Under the pieces are notes generated by a model that saw only the letters and a program-made list of their open reading frames with translations, had not been told where the DNA came from and made no database searches. Of a DNA stretch of 57,792 nt, positions 27,101 through 34,367 are shown piece after piece. A program made the position numbers and the translations under genes. The DNA is from Candidatus Gastranaerophilales bacterium (GTDB taxonomy: Bacteria; Cyanobacteriota; Vampirovibrionia; Gastranaerophilales; Gastranaerophilaceae). The DNA is taken from the NCBI GenBank assembly GCA_944326515.1, contig CALVEI010000005.1, positions 1 to 57,792 on the forward strand. Direction: 5' to 3'. Numbering within the stretch: position 1 is the first letter of the stretch; each line of letters opens with the position of its first letter.

Positions 27101-29226
27101 TCGCCAACATACTTTGACATATCTCCATTAACAACAAGATATGTATCCTCGCCGATGACCTTTATTGTGCCGGTTCCGATTACTGTTCCTTCTATGTGAG
27201 ATTCTTTACCGTTAGAAGTAGGAACACCATACTGGTCAACAGTATCCGACAAACCATTGTTAGAAATATTAATAGTTGTTTTGTCTAAATTAAGTTCTTT
27301 TCCGCTTTCAAGAACAATCTGTCCTTTATCATAAATATTAACAGTTGTATTAGTCAGCTTGCTGTTGCCACCAAAGAACTTGCCTCCTGTAACATTAGCA
27401 GCATCGACATCAGCTCCAATACCCTGTTGTCCAATGTTGATTGTTCCTGCTGTCATATTAAAGTTGCCATCAAAACCTGATTGGTCACCAGAAATACCAA
27501 GAGAATTACCATTCATTGTGATAGTTGCTGAAGAATTATCACCTGTAATATTTCCATTAGTTAAATTCAGATTTTGGTTAATGTTAACATCACCGCCTGT
27601 AATATTTAAATTTGCACCTTGAGCAATAGAGCTGCCGCCTTCAATAGTAACACTACCATCTGAGATATTTGAAGTTCCCTTAAAAGTAGCACCTGTTGCA
27701 GTTAATGTGCCTCCTGTCATTTTTTCAAGTCCATCTAACACAGCGTTATTTAAAGCAATACTACCAGCAGAAAGTGTTGTTTTGTCACCATAAAAAGTAA
27801 CACCACTGCCGATATTAACACTACCGCCATTAATTATATTTGTTGCACTCGCATTATTTGACGTATTAATATTGACTATACCGCCGGAAATTGTATTAGT
27901 ACCTGCCAGTGTAGAACCGTTCTCTAAAGTAACGACAGTATTTTCTCCTGAAATATTGTTTGTACCTGACAAAGTAGCATTATTTTTTACAGTAACTTTA
28001 CCACCGGAAATATTATTATTTCCGCTAAAAGATTTAGTTTCTACAGTACCGTCACCTATCACCAAATTACCTGATGACTGAGAATAAGTACCGTTAAAAA
28101 TACTCTGATCATTCAACAAAGTCAACGTAACATCGTTATTATCTAAAGTAATATTTCCGTTTCCGCTTATATTTCCGTTCATTGTAGTATCAGCATCAAC
28201 ATTAATATTAGCGTCATTGTTGATTGCAATTTTAGAGCCGTCTATTGCATTTGCCGCAGCAAGAACCAATTCTCCACCATTAATTTGATGAATATTGCTA
28301 CCGCCAAAGAAAGTACCGTTAACTACTGTTGAACCTGCAGTTTGAGTATAAGAGCCTTCATAATTAGCGTTTTGAGAACCGGCCTCTAATGTCAAATTTC
28401 CGCTATTTACTATAGTCGCATTTTCTGACCCTGCTATACCACTACCAATACTAACAGTACCACTGGTGTTCAAAGCAGCATCGCCATCTAAATATATATC
28501 ATTTGCACCATTCTTATCAGTGTTCCCTGAAAAAGTAGCATCACCTATATTAATAGAACCAGCTCCTGAATAGATAGCCCCACCTATACCACCAGTTACA
28601 CGATTACCAGAGAATATAGAGTTTACGTTACTCAAATCAATAACAGGAGTCCCACCGGGTCTTGTTTGTAGATTTAGTATCGCCCCACCGTCACCAACTG
28701 CTGTGTTATTTTCAAAACGAACAGTTGCACCGTCCTTAAAAGAAATATTGCCATCAAAGTTAACAATAGCTCCACCGCCAAAAAAGTGATTAACAGAGTC
28801 AACTGCACTTGTGGAAGTGTTACCAATAAAAGAAGTATTTCCATTAAACTTAACCGTGCCTTCATTGTAAATGGCACCACCACGATTGGCTGTATTCTTT
28901 TCAAAAGTCGAATTGCCAATAACATTAACTGTTTGACTTATGTTATAAGCCCCGTTGTAGATACCACCACCGGCGTCAACAGCCTGATTTCCAGTATATG
29001 ATTGAGATTCTCCATTTAAGTTAACATTTTTGCCGCTATAATAATTACTAACAGCCCCTTGTTTACCACCGGTAATACCAGTCATCTCACCTACAGTATA
29101 ATCTGTAGTTTCTGTATTTGGTCTGACTAAAATCTGCCCGCTCGTATCAGAAAAAGCTGCACCACCCGACATTGCACACAGAAGCAAAAAAGACGCCACC
29201 ATTCGCTTTGTTTTGGTTTTACTCAT
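21136..29226 (-). CDS. Giant autotransporter (type Va) with repetitive passenger
   Basis: A 2696-residue surface protein. A signal peptide (1-26, MSKTKTKRMVASFLLLCAMS, cut near AAFS) leads into an Asn/Gly/Thr/Ser-rich passenger predicted to be a beta-helix. It ends in an autotransporter beta-barrel of about residues 2436-2696 (starts SLWYKAYGNF, ends GLQIKVGK). The passenger repeats a motif of about G.Y.Q..G...V..G..FFGG.N.I at least eight times. Residues about 391-728 recur almost identically at 809-1146. The last residue is Lys, whereas many such barrels end in an aromatic. An AGGAG site lies 7 nt upstream of the ATG. No passenger enzyme domain is seen; adhesion is a guess. Confidence 0.92.
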   Translation of the reverse strand: MSKTKTKRMVASFLLLCAMSGGAAFSDTSGQILVRPNTETTDYTVGEMTGITGGKQGAVSNYYSGKNVNLNGESQSYTGNQAVDAGGGIYNGAYNISQTVNVIGNSTFEKNTANRGGAIYNEGTVKFNGNTSFIGNTSTSAVDSVNHFFGGGAIVNFDGNISFKDGATVRFENNTAVGDGGAILNLQTRPGGTPVIDLSNVNSIFSGNRVTGGIGGAIYSGAGSINIGDATFSGNTDKNGANDIYLDGDAALNTSGTVSIGSGIAGSENATIVNSGNLTLEAGSQNANYEGSYTQTAGSTVVNGTFFGGSNIHQINGGELVLAAANAIDGSKIAINNDANINVDADTTMNGNISGNGNITLDNNDVTLTLLNDQSIFNGTYSQSSGNLVIGDGTVETKSFSGNNNISGGKVTVKNNATLSGTNNISGENTVVTLENGSTLAGTNTISGGIVNINTSNNASATNIINGGSVNIGSGVTFYGDKTTLSAGSIALNNAVLDGLEKMTGGTLTATGATFKGTSNISDGSVTIEGGSSIAQGANLNITGGDVNINQNLNLTNGNITGDNSSATITMNGNSLGISGDQSGFDGNFNMTAGTINIGQQGIGADVDAANVTGGKFFGGNSKLTNTTVNIYDKGQIVLESGKELNLDKTTINISNNGLSDTVDQYGVPTSNGKESHIEGTVIGTGTIKVIGEDTYLVVNGDMSKYVGDFIQNNGTTEVTGGTFFGGNNTHQIKGGQLVVAAANAIDGSKIALSGTDTTISINNDTNLTGNVTGTGKIVLDSNADLLLTGDNSVFNGTYEQVSGFLTIGDGTVETKSFSGNNNISGGKVTVKNNATLSGTNNISGENTVVTLENGSTLAGTNTISGGIVNINTSNNASATNIINGGSVNIGSGVTFYGDKTTLSAGSIALNNAVLDGLEKMTGGTLTATGATFKGTSNISDGSVTIEGGSSIAQGANLNITGGDVNINQNLNLTNGNITGDNSSATITMNGNSLGISGDQSGFDGNFNMTAGTINIGQQGIGADVDAANVTGGKFFGGNSKLTNTTVNIYDKGQIVLESGKELNLDKTTINISNNGLSDTVDQYGVPTSNGKESHIEGTVIGTGTIKVIGEDTYLVVNGDMSKYVGDFIQNNGTTEVTGGTFFGGNNDIMDGNFIFRDGAKLSSDIEITGEDVKLTIGNGDKGYTITDGNKVAVDGGSFVLTNVRMTETIFDNGTTDAPITISNSNLKLAEKAGFAGTAHYELGGEQGKIAHITMEDGSVAADGSTLTINKGSDLTIDADTMYKLGHDGSGYTYTSGGKFEMDLSGDGKIYVDRKSNTTDADYSKILVFTSDNSGFVGNYLQSNRKTKFEGGKFFNGQNLITQNSSVDFGNGAEILGQNQIDAGSSFNINDAIIGDAIIGETDTTKIVLNGGDLNIKDTAFVLNISIKNTVEGGNINNASTGNVTISAKQHGYTGSYNQTGSGTTTVKAGNSFFGGKNTISAGIVDVTAGDSVDNAVTLAGQNIIDGTGTIRIGDFTNTNNLKDNKITINSDAATLELFSEEGNNKNTDVTFAIEGQGLVLHSGEGSLNLVNVGENDLFENFNGTFKQENISLGADEKLITNVFGKFFKNSEIKNGTLNLKDGAELVEGSTTKIAAGANLNIGTIADDTTVNPEKFDNNSKVTISGSIEGQGNVNISQGTTTIKRTSNNSAFEGSYHQTGGTVVAEKDSIFFGGVEKNLIEHGKLLFKQDAKLAEGKDVELSGNQYLSAGDLKTPVLNLDGRDNAKFVDGNILYIGDKTTEGFVFTNGILENAILHGVQNIVGNGVGDDDKDAVITLRTGSGLASDAEVSVSNGAELAFGTGSVAQKGSEIDVEKDGYLGLVSQNLDWHTIVTGDGSIAVMKDDRETGSPNINIYGDQSGFKGNFVQAAGRVTVKSGSTFFGGIKNEITGFIDVDDNDPNKIIKETSGDLYLEKGSLLGSDITVTNFDKTANAGVSTPHGRVFVEDKIFTQDGVELVDIDELINQNNLYYNNILKADGTVDVDSLKQININNGGLILSNGTIFETPNGTAVFERKENGIIDIGFSNYTGVNGDILLKRDTMLSYGDNAFIKDDSTLTMEDTAILNFINDNAVVNYNPTIVGGGSIYKEGLAATNISSAIDMTGEVNVKEGTLNFTNKDKVIFKKGDDLRQTGNLTVGSNSASANLSIIANQTQFDGNVIANAQDGTQSGLYLLGKNTNIGGNLDVNNTITSIAGNTTIGGNWNIDGNSSLSLIGNYANTIDVAGDLILGENLKDGKLPVAFDYDPHSNKMDTIIVDSFINDKNSPLLITGINFVTSPADRTFSLDADRLIQQRNPQDQPYYDPTAFYANTAMGRYYLTNGSAGGPNLTGSLVYLNPQQYRGQVATIASWQNQLVVNNMLFDHMDVITRQLMDDQKTANKYASAQPQFAPYQYDLKGGSLWYKAYGNFERLSMTRGLSVGNNAYGSLIGADFPLIKLKNGWNLVPTAYVGYNGAHQHFRGVSMYQNGAQLGLMGTAYKGNFITSLLAYGGGYANDMSMSGEFGSGSDNTGNWFAGVASKTAYNIHLPADFIFQPTLMAAYNAFGSQNWGSDFGVLSMSSGMLNGINVAPGFNLIWQKKTFNIYATAQMVYNIMGGVDGRAGNIDLGYVRMRHSYFEYGLGVSKTFKDRFNGFIQFTIRNGGRTGIGFSGGLQIKVGK
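25026..25055. repeat. 15-bp perfect tandem repeat inside the autotransporter
   Basis: CACCAATAATCGCAT occurs twice head to tail, encoding a doubled DAIIG segment. It keeps the reading frame and looks like a small slippage event. Confidence 0.85.
25790..26802. repeat. Large direct repeat, copy 2 (autotransporter residues about 809-1146)
   Basis: About 1013 bp matching 27044-28056 at an offset of exactly 1254 bp. I saw one difference, near the edge (25807 C versus 27061 A), on reading the aligned lines; a full alignment was not run. Confidence 0.93.
27044..28056. repeat. Large direct repeat, copy 1 (autotransporter residues about 391-728)
   Basis: Matches 25790-26802. The segments that precede each copy in the coding direction (28057 to about 28300 and 26803-27043) are clearly related but diverged, apart from a short identical stretch around 28227-28260 / 26973-27006. 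Confidence 0.93.
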
Positions 29227-29299
29227 TCATACTCTCCTTATGTCCATGTAAAAATATTCCTTAGTTACACAAAAAATCTTAATTCCATTTAGTACCTAA

Positions 29300-29305
29300 A
29301 TTATA
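29300..29305 (-). promoter_or_regulatory. Candidate -10 box for the autotransporter
   Basis: A minus-strand TATAAT about 74 nt before the ATG; the -35 region is weak. The 218-nt gap 29227-29444 holds no gene. Confidence 0.4.
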
Positions 29306-29425
29306 ACTCTAAGAAAAATTTTTAGAAATAGATTATACATACTAAATGTTTAACGCTTAATAAAAATTAACCGCACCTAAATATTTTGTCTGACAAGGGT
29401 ATAAGCAAAATTTCAAAAGCAATAA

Positions 29426-29440
29426 ACAACTATCAGTTGT
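29426..29440 (-). terminator. Weak stem-loop after the 241-aa gene
   Basis: ACAACT and AGTTGT pair around a 3-nt loop just after the stop codon at 29445. The following minus-strand bases are only moderately T-rich. Confidence 0.35.
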
Positions 29441-29444
29441 CAAA

Positions 29445-30170
29445 TTATATATTTGCGCCGCCGTCTTTTTTCATTTTTTCTAGAGCTTTTTTCGCACCAG
29501 AACTTTCTTTTGCAAGATTTATTACAAAATCAGCAGCCTCAGAATCACGTGCAATGGCCTCTTTTAGAGCCAATATTTCTTCTATGCTCATTTCTTTAAC
29601 ATCTTCGTCTGACATTTCCTCAAGATTATCTTTAAACAACTCTTGAGCTTTCATATCATAACCAGGCAAATTCTTTTTAAACCCATACCACATATGGAAT
29701 TGATGCAGCATAAAATATATATTTATGTCCAAGTCTCTTAGAACAAACATTTCTCTTGTTTCAAAAGAAAATTTTAACTTTTTTTCAACAAGCAAACCTA
29801 TCATAAAATTCAAATAAAATGCTTTTCTTCCTTTTAATGGTGTTATAAAGCCTTCTTCTTCTTTTATTTTTGCAAGAATTTTATCGGCGTTTTTCATTTT
29901 ATAAACAGGAGTACCCTGTTCTTTTACAAAATCAAGGAGCTTGTCAGGATTTGTTAAACAAGATTTTACGATATTTTTTAATTCCGCATCCATAGTCTCA
30001 AGAATTTTTTCTGTTTCTGTTGTCAAAGTTAAAGTTTCAGATGCGTTAATATGAGTTTTAGATGTAGAATTTGTATATGTACGAGGTTTAAGCTTTTCCA
30101 TCGTCTGGGCAAGCTTTTGTTTTCTTCGTTCAAGAATATAATTTACTATTTTATTGATAAATTTAGCCAT
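29445..30170 (-). CDS. Hypothetical protein, 241 aa
   Basis: I do not recognise a family. It is soluble, Lys/Glu-rich and largely helical by eye, with no signal peptide. The N-terminus is basic (about 1-30); a Ser/Thr-rich linker follows (31-50); the C-terminal third is Glu/Lys/Met-rich. It begins 18 nt after the second chromate-transporter gene. It has no Shine-Dalgarno, and its ATG is preceded by TGTTAAAAT plus 6 nt, identical in layout to lptC. This suggests its own leaderless transcript. Confidence 0.75.
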   Translation of the reverse strand: MAKFINKIVNYILERRKQKLAQTMEKLKPRTYTNSTSKTHINASETLTLTTETEKILETMDAELKNIVKSCLTNPDKLLDFVKEQGTPVYKMKNADKILAKIKEEEGFITPLKGRKAFYLNFMIGLLVEKKLKFSFETREMFVLRDLDINIYFMLHQFHMWYGFKKNLPGYDMKAQELFKDNLEEMSDEDVKEMSIEEILALKEAIARDSEAADFVINLAKESSGAKKALEKMKKDGGANI

Positions 30171-30176
30171 AATTTT

Positions 30177-30185
30177 ATTTTAACA
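30177..30185 (-). promoter_or_regulatory. Extended -10 box, candidate leaderless promoter
   Basis: On the minus strand TGTTAAAAT (TGn plus TAAAAT) is followed by AAAATT and then the ATG at 30170. The -10 to start distance predicts transcription from the A of ATG. Confidence 0.5.
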
Positions 30186-30188
30186 TTT

Positions 30189-30755
30189 TTAGATTTTTAT
30201 AAAAAGCCCCAAAATTATTGCCAAGACAATCAAAATTACCAGATTCTTTTTAATTTTAAAACCTATTGCAATAAAGATGACCAGCAAAACTAATGCTTTC
30301 AAAGAAATTATGTCAAAAAATTTGTGAGAAACTTTAAATTTATCAAAGTGAAAAAATACAGTACTCATTATTTTAAAACCAGCTACCGCAATCAATGCAA
30401 CAGCCGCAGGTCGAAGACCGTACACTATATGAGTAATATAGCGATTCTCTTTATTGTTTTTTAAAAATTTTGATAAAGAACAAATTATTATTACAGAAGG
30501 AATCATAAAAGCAACAGTCGTAAGCGCAGCACCCCAAACGCCACTTACTTTAATTCCAACAAAGGTTGCCATATTTATTCCAAGTGGACCTGGGGTTAAA
30601 TTCGATACAGCTATCATCTGAGTTATTTCAGAAACATTAAACCACTTGTATTTTTCAACGAGATAATACAAAAACGGAACAACAGTGTATCCACCACCGA
30701 TTGCAACTGCGCCTATTTTCATATATTCCCAAGCAAGAATTAATGTATTATACAT
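30189..30755 (-). CDS. chrA: Chromate transporter-like half protein (CHR domain), second of a pair
   Basis: A 188-aa membrane protein with one CHR domain: the G.GGYTVVPFL and NLTPGPLGINMATFVG motifs. CHR proteins export chromate with sulfate-related specificity in known cases; in anaerobes the real substrate is unclear. An in-frame codon at 30797 was rejected because AAGGAGG lies 6 nt before the ATG at 30755. It overlaps the preceding CHR gene by 8 nt; such short CHR proteins work as pairs. Confidence 0.88.
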   Translation of the reverse strand: MYNTLILAWEYMKIGAVAIGGGYTVVPFLYYLVEKYKWFNVSEITQMIAVSNLTPGPLGINMATFVGIKVSGVWGAALTTVAFMIPSVIIICSLSKFLKNNKENRYITHIVYGLRPAAVALIAVAGFKIMSTVFFHFDKFKVSHKFFDIISLKALVLLVIFIAIGFKIKKNLVILIVLAIILGLFIKI

Positions 30756-31350
30756 CTTCGCCTCCTTGCTTTTTTTCATCCAATACACAAGACGCACAAG
30801 GTGTTTTTTCTTTAGGGAACAAGAAATGTCTTATCAAACCAAGCATGCCCGATGAAATTACAATAATAAAAGGTGATACATTTAAAATTGCACAACTTAA
30901 TGCCAACACAAATATAAAAGCCGAAAATTTATCAAATACAGAAAATCCCCATAACTCAATTATTGTCATAAATATCAAAACACAAACCGCAATATCTAGC
31001 ATTGAGAAAATATTTTGAACAATCGGATAATGAGTTATAGCAGATAAAAAAGAAAAAATTATAACAATACTCAAAAAAGCAGGTAAACAAACCCCACTAA
31101 CAGCTGCTATTGCGCCTAATGTTCCTCTTGCTTTATACCCAGTAAACATTGAAACATTGCCTGCAACCAACCCCGGAAAACATTGACTTAAAGCATAAAA
31201 ATCAGTCAACTCTTCCATTGTACAAATTTTTTCTTTATCAACCATCTCACTTTTTAAAAAAGGTAAAATCGCATAACCTCCGCCAAACAGAAGCAATCCT
31301 ATTTTAAAAAAAATCCAGAATAATTTTAATAAACCTATTTTATTATTCAT
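30748..31350 (-). CDS. chrA: Chromate transporter-like half protein (CHR domain), first of a pair
   Basis: A 200-aa membrane protein with the CHR signature LLLFGGGYAILPFL and ALSQCFPGLVAGNVSMFTGYKARG. The C-terminal tail carries a CASC motif (two Cys) absent from its partner. It overlaps the lpxB stop by 8 nt and has only a weak Shine-Dalgarno, so translational coupling to lpxB is likely. Confidence 0.88.
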   Translation of the reverse strand: MNNKIGLLKLFWIFFKIGLLLFGGGYAILPFLKSEMVDKEKICTMEELTDFYALSQCFPGLVAGNVSMFTGYKARGTLGAIAAVSGVCLPAFLSIVIIFSFLSAITHYPIVQNIFSMLDIAVCVLIFMTIIELWGFSVFDKFSAFIFVLALSCAILNVSPFIIVISSGMLGLIRHFLFPKEKTPCASCVLDEKKQGGEDV

Positions 31351-32479
31351 CTTTTAACTCATTAGCTATAATATTAGCAACTTCCTTTGCAGCTTCATGT
31401 TTAGATAATATAGCTTTTACCTTAGACAAATCATCTATCATATTTTGTCTGTAATCGTCGTCTTGCAATATTTTTAAAATAGCATCAGAAATAACTTTAG
31501 GATTAGAATCTGCTTGTAACAATTCAGGAACAATATCCTTGTCCATAATTATATTAGGCAAACAAACTCTATCTATACAACGTACTATTCTATAAACAAA
31601 ATAAGCAAACCAAGGCCCTTTATAGCTTATAATCATTGGAGTGTTATACAAAGCCGCCTCAAGAGCAACAGTCCCTGATGCAAGCATCAACGCATCAGAT
31701 ACACTCAAAAGTTCATAATTTGCATTTTTAACAACTTTAATGTCAGTTTCACCAAGATACTTTTTAAAGACTTTGTCTTTTAAACTATCCGCTTGAGCTA
31801 TCACAAACTGAACATCTTTATTTTTCTCTTTAATAATTTTTGCAGACTCAAGAAAAGTCTTCATTAGATACTGCAGCTCAAACACCCTGCTGCCAGGGAA
31901 TATTGAAACGAGTTTTTTATTTTTATCCAAACCATATTTTGCAAAAACTTCATCTTTGTTTGCAGGTTTAGGCATTTGCGTAATCAAAGGATGTCCGACA
32001 AATTGAGCGTCTATGCCTTCTTTTTCATACATTTCCTTTTCAAAAGGAAAAATGGTCATCACTTTTGCAATATTCTTTTTAACGGTTTTAATCCTCCACT
32101 TACGAGAAGCCCAAATTTGAGGAGGAATATAATAGAATACTTTTATCCCCGCTTTTTTTAAAAACTTTGAAATATTTAAGTTAAACCCGCCATAATCAAT
32201 AAGCAAAACCAAATCAGGTTTATACTCATTTTTTAAATAATCAACAACCCTTTTACCAAGAGTCAAATGGTCAAACAAAATTTTAGGAGTTAACCCCATA
32301 GCAGACATATGTGCTTGCGAATGATCAACAAAAAGCTTTACACCAAGCTTTCTTAGATTTTCTCCGCCAATTGCTTCTATTTCAACGTCTTTATTTTGTG
32401 CAAGTAAATTTTGCACAACAAGGGATGCATGCTTATCGCCTGACAGTTCGCCTGTTATAATAAATATTTTTTTAGTCAT
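31343..32479 (-). CDS. lpxB: lipid-A-disaccharide synthase
   Basis: Condenses UDP-2,3-diacylglucosamine with lipid X to form the lipid A disaccharide at the inner face of the cytoplasmic membrane (GT19 family). The N-terminus IFIITGELSGDKHAS, GGENLRKLGVKLF, the FPGSR motif and a C-terminal ASGTVALEAAL are characteristic. It has 378 aa. It follows lpxI by 11 nt, so two consecutive lipid A steps are coupled. Confidence 0.96.
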   Translation of the reverse strand: MTKKIFIITGELSGDKHASLVVQNLLAQNKDVEIEAIGGENLRKLGVKLFVDHSQAHMSAMGLTPKILFDHLTLGKRVVDYLKNEYKPDLVLLIDYGGFNLNISKFLKKAGIKVFYYIPPQIWASRKWRIKTVKKNIAKVMTIFPFEKEMYEKEGIDAQFVGHPLITQMPKPANKDEVFAKYGLDKNKKLVSIFPGSRVFELQYLMKTFLESAKIIKEKNKDVQFVIAQADSLKDKVFKKYLGETDIKVVKNANYELLSVSDALMLASGTVALEAALYNTPMIISYKGPWFAYFVYRIVRCIDRVCLPNIIMDKDIVPELLQADSNPKVISDAILKILQDDDYRQNMIDDLSKVKAILSKHEAAKEVANIIANELKDE

Positions 32480-32490
32480 AAGCTCTTCGC

Positions 32491-33306
32491 CTATATTGCC
32501 ATAACAATGATGCCTTTTTTATCGGCAAATTCAATAACCTTTTTCTGGTCAACTATAATTGTTTCATTAGCTTCAATTGCAAGAATTTTTGCACCGAATC
32601 TATCCATTGTTTTCAAAGTATTTAAACCTATTGCTGGTATGTCAAAACGTTTATCTTGAGTAGGTTTGCTAACCTTAACAACAGTAATACCTTTACCGCC
32701 GAGTTTGCATCCTCTTTCGATACACTTATCAGTACCTTCGATAGCTTCTACAGCCATAATCATTTTATTTTTGATAACTACAGATTGACCTACATCAAGT
32801 TTACCCATTTCCTTAGCAAGCCAATATCCATACTCAACATCAAGAGCCTGTTCTTCATCAGGTTCATGTGCACCAAGAACCCCTGGAGGCGCCATAAGAT
32901 TTTTAATAAAAATAGTTTGATCCAAAACTCTTATGCCCATTTGTTCAAGCTGATCAACGATAATCAACATAACTGCGTCATCATTCAAACGTTGAGCTTC
33001 TTTCATAAGACGCAAAGCTTCCATATCAAGTTTTGGACGTCTAAGCAACAAACCTTTGTGAACTTTACCGATAAAAGTTACTTGAGTAATTTTTTCATCC
33101 TGCAAAGTTTTTTTGATTTTTAAAACTTCACCGGGACCAAAATTATAAACCTTTGTACAGAACTTTTTAAGTCTGTTTCTATTATCAGAAGATAAGGAAA
33201 TAGCTACAACATCAAACCCGTTTTTCTGTGCAGATTCTGCCATTGCAACAGGTAATTCACCGTCGCCTGCAATAAGACACTGCTTTTTATCAAGTACGAT
33301 AGACAA
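32491..33306 (-). CDS. lpxI: UDP-2,3-diacylglucosamine pyrophosphatase LpxI
   Basis: Produces lipid X for LpxB; LpxI is the functional substitute for LpxH in several groups. The N-terminal IAGDGELPVAMAE, FIGKVHKG, LGAHEPD and the C-terminal RFDIPAIGLNTL stretches identify the family. It has 271 aa. The start is TTG (33306), supported by AGGAG 6 nt upstream. Divergent from xerC. Confidence 0.94.
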   Translation of the reverse strand: MSIVLDKKQCLIAGDGELPVAMAESAQKNGFDVVAISLSSDNRNRLKKFCTKVYNFGPGEVLKIKKTLQDEKITQVTFIGKVHKGLLLRRPKLDMEALRLMKEAQRLNDDAVMLIIVDQLEQMGIRVLDQTIFIKNLMAPPGVLGAHEPDEEQALDVEYGYWLAKEMGKLDVGQSVVIKNKMIMAVEAIEGTDKCIERGCKLGGKGITVVKVSKPTQDKRFDIPAIGLNTLKTMDRFGAKILAIEANETIIVDQKKVIEFADKKGIIVMAI

Positions 33307-33360
33307 TTTCCTCTCCTTTTTTTATCCTATACCAGAGTCACGATACAAAAGACCCGTATG

Positions 33361-33391
33361 ATTATAATACAATAAGAACTTTTTTTTTCAA
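33361..33391 (-). promoter_or_regulatory. Candidate lpxI promoter with overlapping -10 boxes on both strands
   Basis: Minus-strand TATAAT (33361-33366) with TTGAAA 19 nt upstream. On the plus strand TATAAT also reads at 33363-33368, so the site could also drive xerC. Confidence 0.4.
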
Positions 33392-33417
33392 ATTCTTTAA
33401 TTTTATTAAATAAATTG

Positions 33418-33423
33418 TATAAT
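33418..33423 (+). promoter_or_regulatory. -10 box 6 nt before xerC start, candidate leaderless promoter
   Basis: TATAAT, then CATACT, then the ATG at 33430. No Shine-Dalgarno and only a weak -35. Confidence 0.45.
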
Positions 33424-33429
33424 CATACT

Positions 33430-34344
33430 ATGGGACTAAGTGAGATTACAAAAAGATATTTAAAAGATTTTTTAATCTATCTGGAAGTGGAAAAAAACTT
33501 TTCCAAACACACTATCCGTGCATATCAATCAGATATTTTAAGCTTTCTTCTTTGGTTAGATAACACACCAATAGAAGAAACCAACCATACAAAATTAAAA
33601 GATTATCTTGTCTTTATACAACGATTTAATTACTCAAAAACAACCCTGTCTAGAAAAATTGCAGCAATAAGAACATTCTATAGATTTTTGTACAGAGAAA
33701 AAATCATAGAAACAAACCCTGCAAACAGTGTGCATGCACCAAAAAGAAATAAAAGCTTGCCTAAATTTTTAACAGGGCAAGAAATTGAGCAAATTTTAAA
33801 TAATATAAAAATCGATACCCCGGCAGGTTACAGAAACAGAGTGATTTTAGAACTGCTTTACGCTACTGGTATGCGTGTATCAGAATTAAGCAACTTAAAT
33901 TTTGGCAACCTTAACCTAGCAGAAAATGAAATAACAGTAATGGGAAAAGGGGCTAAAGAAAGAATTGTACTTGTTTCATCAAGAGCAAAAGACTTTTTAG
34001 AAAAATATCTAAAAACCGTACGTTTTATGATACCTGAAGAAGGAACAAAAATAGAAGAAAACGAAAATAGCCCGATATTCATAAACAAAACAGGTTTTAG
34101 ACTTCAGCCGCAAAGCATTAGAACAGCAATAAACGATATAGTAAAAAAAATAGAACTGCCTAAAAAAGTAACGCCTCACGTATTCAGACACAGCTTTGCA
34201 ACAAAGCTTTTGGAAAACGGAGCAGACCTTAGAGTTGTACAAGAGCTTTTGGGGCACGCATCTATATCTAACACACAAATTTATACACACGTATCGACAG
34301 AAAGACTTAAAGCGGTGTATGATAGTACTCACCCACGGGCATAA
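33430..34344 (+). CDS. xerC: Tyrosine recombinase, XerC/XerD-like
   Basis: A site-specific recombinase, probably for resolving chromosome dimers. It has an N-terminal SAM-like core-binding domain (about 1-95) and a catalytic domain with Arg149 (TGMRVSEL), a Lys in GKGAKER, His250 and Arg253 (HVFRHSFA), His276 (LLGHAS) and Tyr285 (IYTHVS). The 304-aa length fits Xer, not phage integrases. A 15-nt upstream in-frame ATG (33415) is possible, but neither start has a Shine-Dalgarno. XerC versus XerD cannot be told here. Confidence 0.88.
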   Translation: MGLSEITKRYLKDFLIYLEVEKNFSKHTIRAYQSDILSFLLWLDNTPIEETNHTKLKDYLVFIQRFNYSKTTLSRKIAAIRTFYRFLYREKIIETNPANSVHAPKRNKSLPKFLTGQEIEQILNNIKIDTPAGYRNRVILELLYATGMRVSELSNLNFGNLNLAENEITVMGKGAKERIVLVSSRAKDFLEKYLKTVRFMIPEEGTKIEENENSPIFINKTGFRLQPQSIRTAINDIVKKIELPKKVTPHVFRHSFATKLLENGADLRVVQELLGHASISNTQIYTHVSTERLKAVYDSTHPRA

Positions 34345-34367
34345 ATATTTTAAGAGGAGATTTAGGA

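Noticed and set aside
25790-28056. CRISPR-like repetition
   Set aside because: The repeats are long, in frame and inside one protein; there are no short repeats with unique spacers.
22667-28081. Many plus-strand open frames of 60-99 codons inside the autotransporter
   Set aside because: They mirror the codon pattern of the opposite gene, lack ribosome-binding sites, and two occur twice only because the coding strand is duplicated.
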